NCBI GenBank assembly: GCA_038235385.1 | Contig: JBBSTY010000072.1 | Coordinates: forward strand, 1 to 20,302 | Length of the DNA stretch: 20,302 nt | Direction: 5' to 3' | From: JBBSTY01 sp038235385 | Lineage (GTDB): Bacteria; Actinomycetota; Acidimicrobiia; Acidimicrobiales; Acidimicrobilacustridaceae | Shown here: piece after piece, positions 19,923 to 20,302 of the stretch | Position numbering within the stretch: position 1 is the first letter of the stretch | Layout of the letters: each line of letters begins with the position of its first letter | Position numbers and translations under genes: made by a program | The notes under the pieces: model-generated | Seen by the model: the letters and a program-made list of their open reading frames with translations, nothing else | What the model was told of the DNA's origin: nothing | Database searches by the model: none

Positions 19923-20302
19923 CGGACCAGGACGTCGGGACGCCCGAGGCCCTCGGCTTCGGCCAGCAGCAGGTAGGCCTCGAGCGTCCCCGGACCGTCG
20001 AACACGCTCTCGATGGCGCCCTCGGCATCGAGGTTCAGGTTCGAGCCGTACATCTGGAACCAGACGTGGGTGTCGTCCTCGACGCACTGCAACGTGTGCA
20101 CCGACCCGGCGGGCTCGTAGAGGAACGAGCCCGCCCGGTTCACGTAGTCGTACTCCTTGTACCGCCACGCCCCTCGCGAGGTGTAGGCGTACACCGGACC
20201 GGTGTGCTTGTGCGTCGGTACCTCGTACCCCGCCTGGAAGATGTTCTCCACGATCCAGAGGCCGAGGCCGGCGTCGACCTGGATGACCTTCAACTTGTTG
20301 CC
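19919..20302 (-). CDS. Cupin-domain protein, 2,4'-dihydroxyacetophenone dioxygenase-like (5' end outside window)
   Basis: The gene runs off the window; about 127 codons are visible and the frame stays open to the edge, so the start is probably outside it. One cupin barrel is seen: VENIFQAGYEVPTHKHTGPVYAYTSRGAW carries the first metal motif (His in THKHTG and a following acidic or aromatic position), and EPAGSVHTLQC carries the second-motif His. Tyr-rich WRYKEYDYVNRAGSFLYEPAGS is characteristic of the 2,4'-dihydroxyacetophenone dioxygenase-like cupins. These bind Fe(II) or other metals, and the true substrate is usually unknown. It overlaps the P450 start by four bases, so the two probably act on the same compound. 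Confidence 0.8.
   Translation of the reverse strand, partial: GNKLKVIQVDAGLGLWIVENIFQAGYEVPTHKHTGPVYAYTSRGAWRYKEYDYVNRAGSFLYEPAGSVHTLQCVEDDTHVWFQMYGSNLNLDAEGAIESVFDGPGTLEAYLLLAEAEGLGRPDVLVR

Noticed and set aside
18642..19976. 444-codon plus-strand open frame opposite the P450 gene
   Set aside because: An antisense shadow of a gene with clear heme, I-helix and ExxR motifs.

Overview
The window is high-GC DNA, densely packed with genes on both strands, and reads like an ordinary chromosomal segment of a free-living actinobacterium. The gene set (decaprenyl-phospho-arabinose enzymes, an F420-type luciferase-like oxidoreductase, a C4 zinc-ribbon coiled-coil protein like mycobacterial Rv2229c, a P450, GTG starts and apparent leaderless promoters) points to Actinomycetota. 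The overall flavour resembles Acidimicrobiia (Ilumatobacter/Iamia-like), but that class-level guess is inference. No rRNA, tRNA, CRISPR array, insertion sequence or phage gene was found, and no gene-free stretch exceeds about 235 bases.

Layout. (1) 39-4285, + strand: a polytopic GT-C-like membrane protein, then a tightly overlapped cassette dprE2 - ubiA (DPPR synthase) - dprE1. These make decaprenyl-phospho-arabinose, the lipid-linked donor for cell-wall arabinan in mycobacteria. (2) 4353-4964, - strand: coaE, the last step of coenzyme A synthesis. (3) 5075-7712, + strand: a membrane-linked GAF histidine kinase of the HisKA_3 class followed by its probable NarL/LuxR-type response regulator. 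(4) 7728-11903, - strand: a class A penicillin-binding protein, the C4 zinc-ribbon protein, a small membrane protein and a histidine phosphatase. (5) 12124-14078, + strand: an F420-type LLM oxidoreductase translationally coupled to a Gfo/Idh/MocA dehydrogenase. (6) 14161-14995, + strand: three unrecognised small proteins (77, 68 and 91 aa), facing a 510-aa membrane-anchored acidic protein on the - strand (15077-16609). (7) 16844-17494, - strand: two small hypotheticals. (8) 17722-18246, + strand: a flavodoxin-like protein, preceded by a divergent intergenic region full of inverted repeats. (9) 18376-20302, - strand: a cupin (cut by the window edge), a P450 overlapping it by ATGA, and a small membrane protein.

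The most unusual observations are these. DprE1 has threonine where M. tuberculosis DprE1 has Cys387, the residue attacked by benzothiazinones. A short 'RVLCxLVA' helix-like module is shared by the 91-aa protein and the C-terminal domain of the convergent membrane-anchored acidic protein, suggesting an undescribed small family with soluble and anchored members. The 17495-17721 divergent region holds at least five inverted repeats, two of them mutually exclusive. A C8 tract lies four bases after the histidine-kinase start codon. Several genes have a TANNNT box 6-9 nt before the start codon, consistent with leaderless transcripts. I did not find a clear new defence or mobile system.
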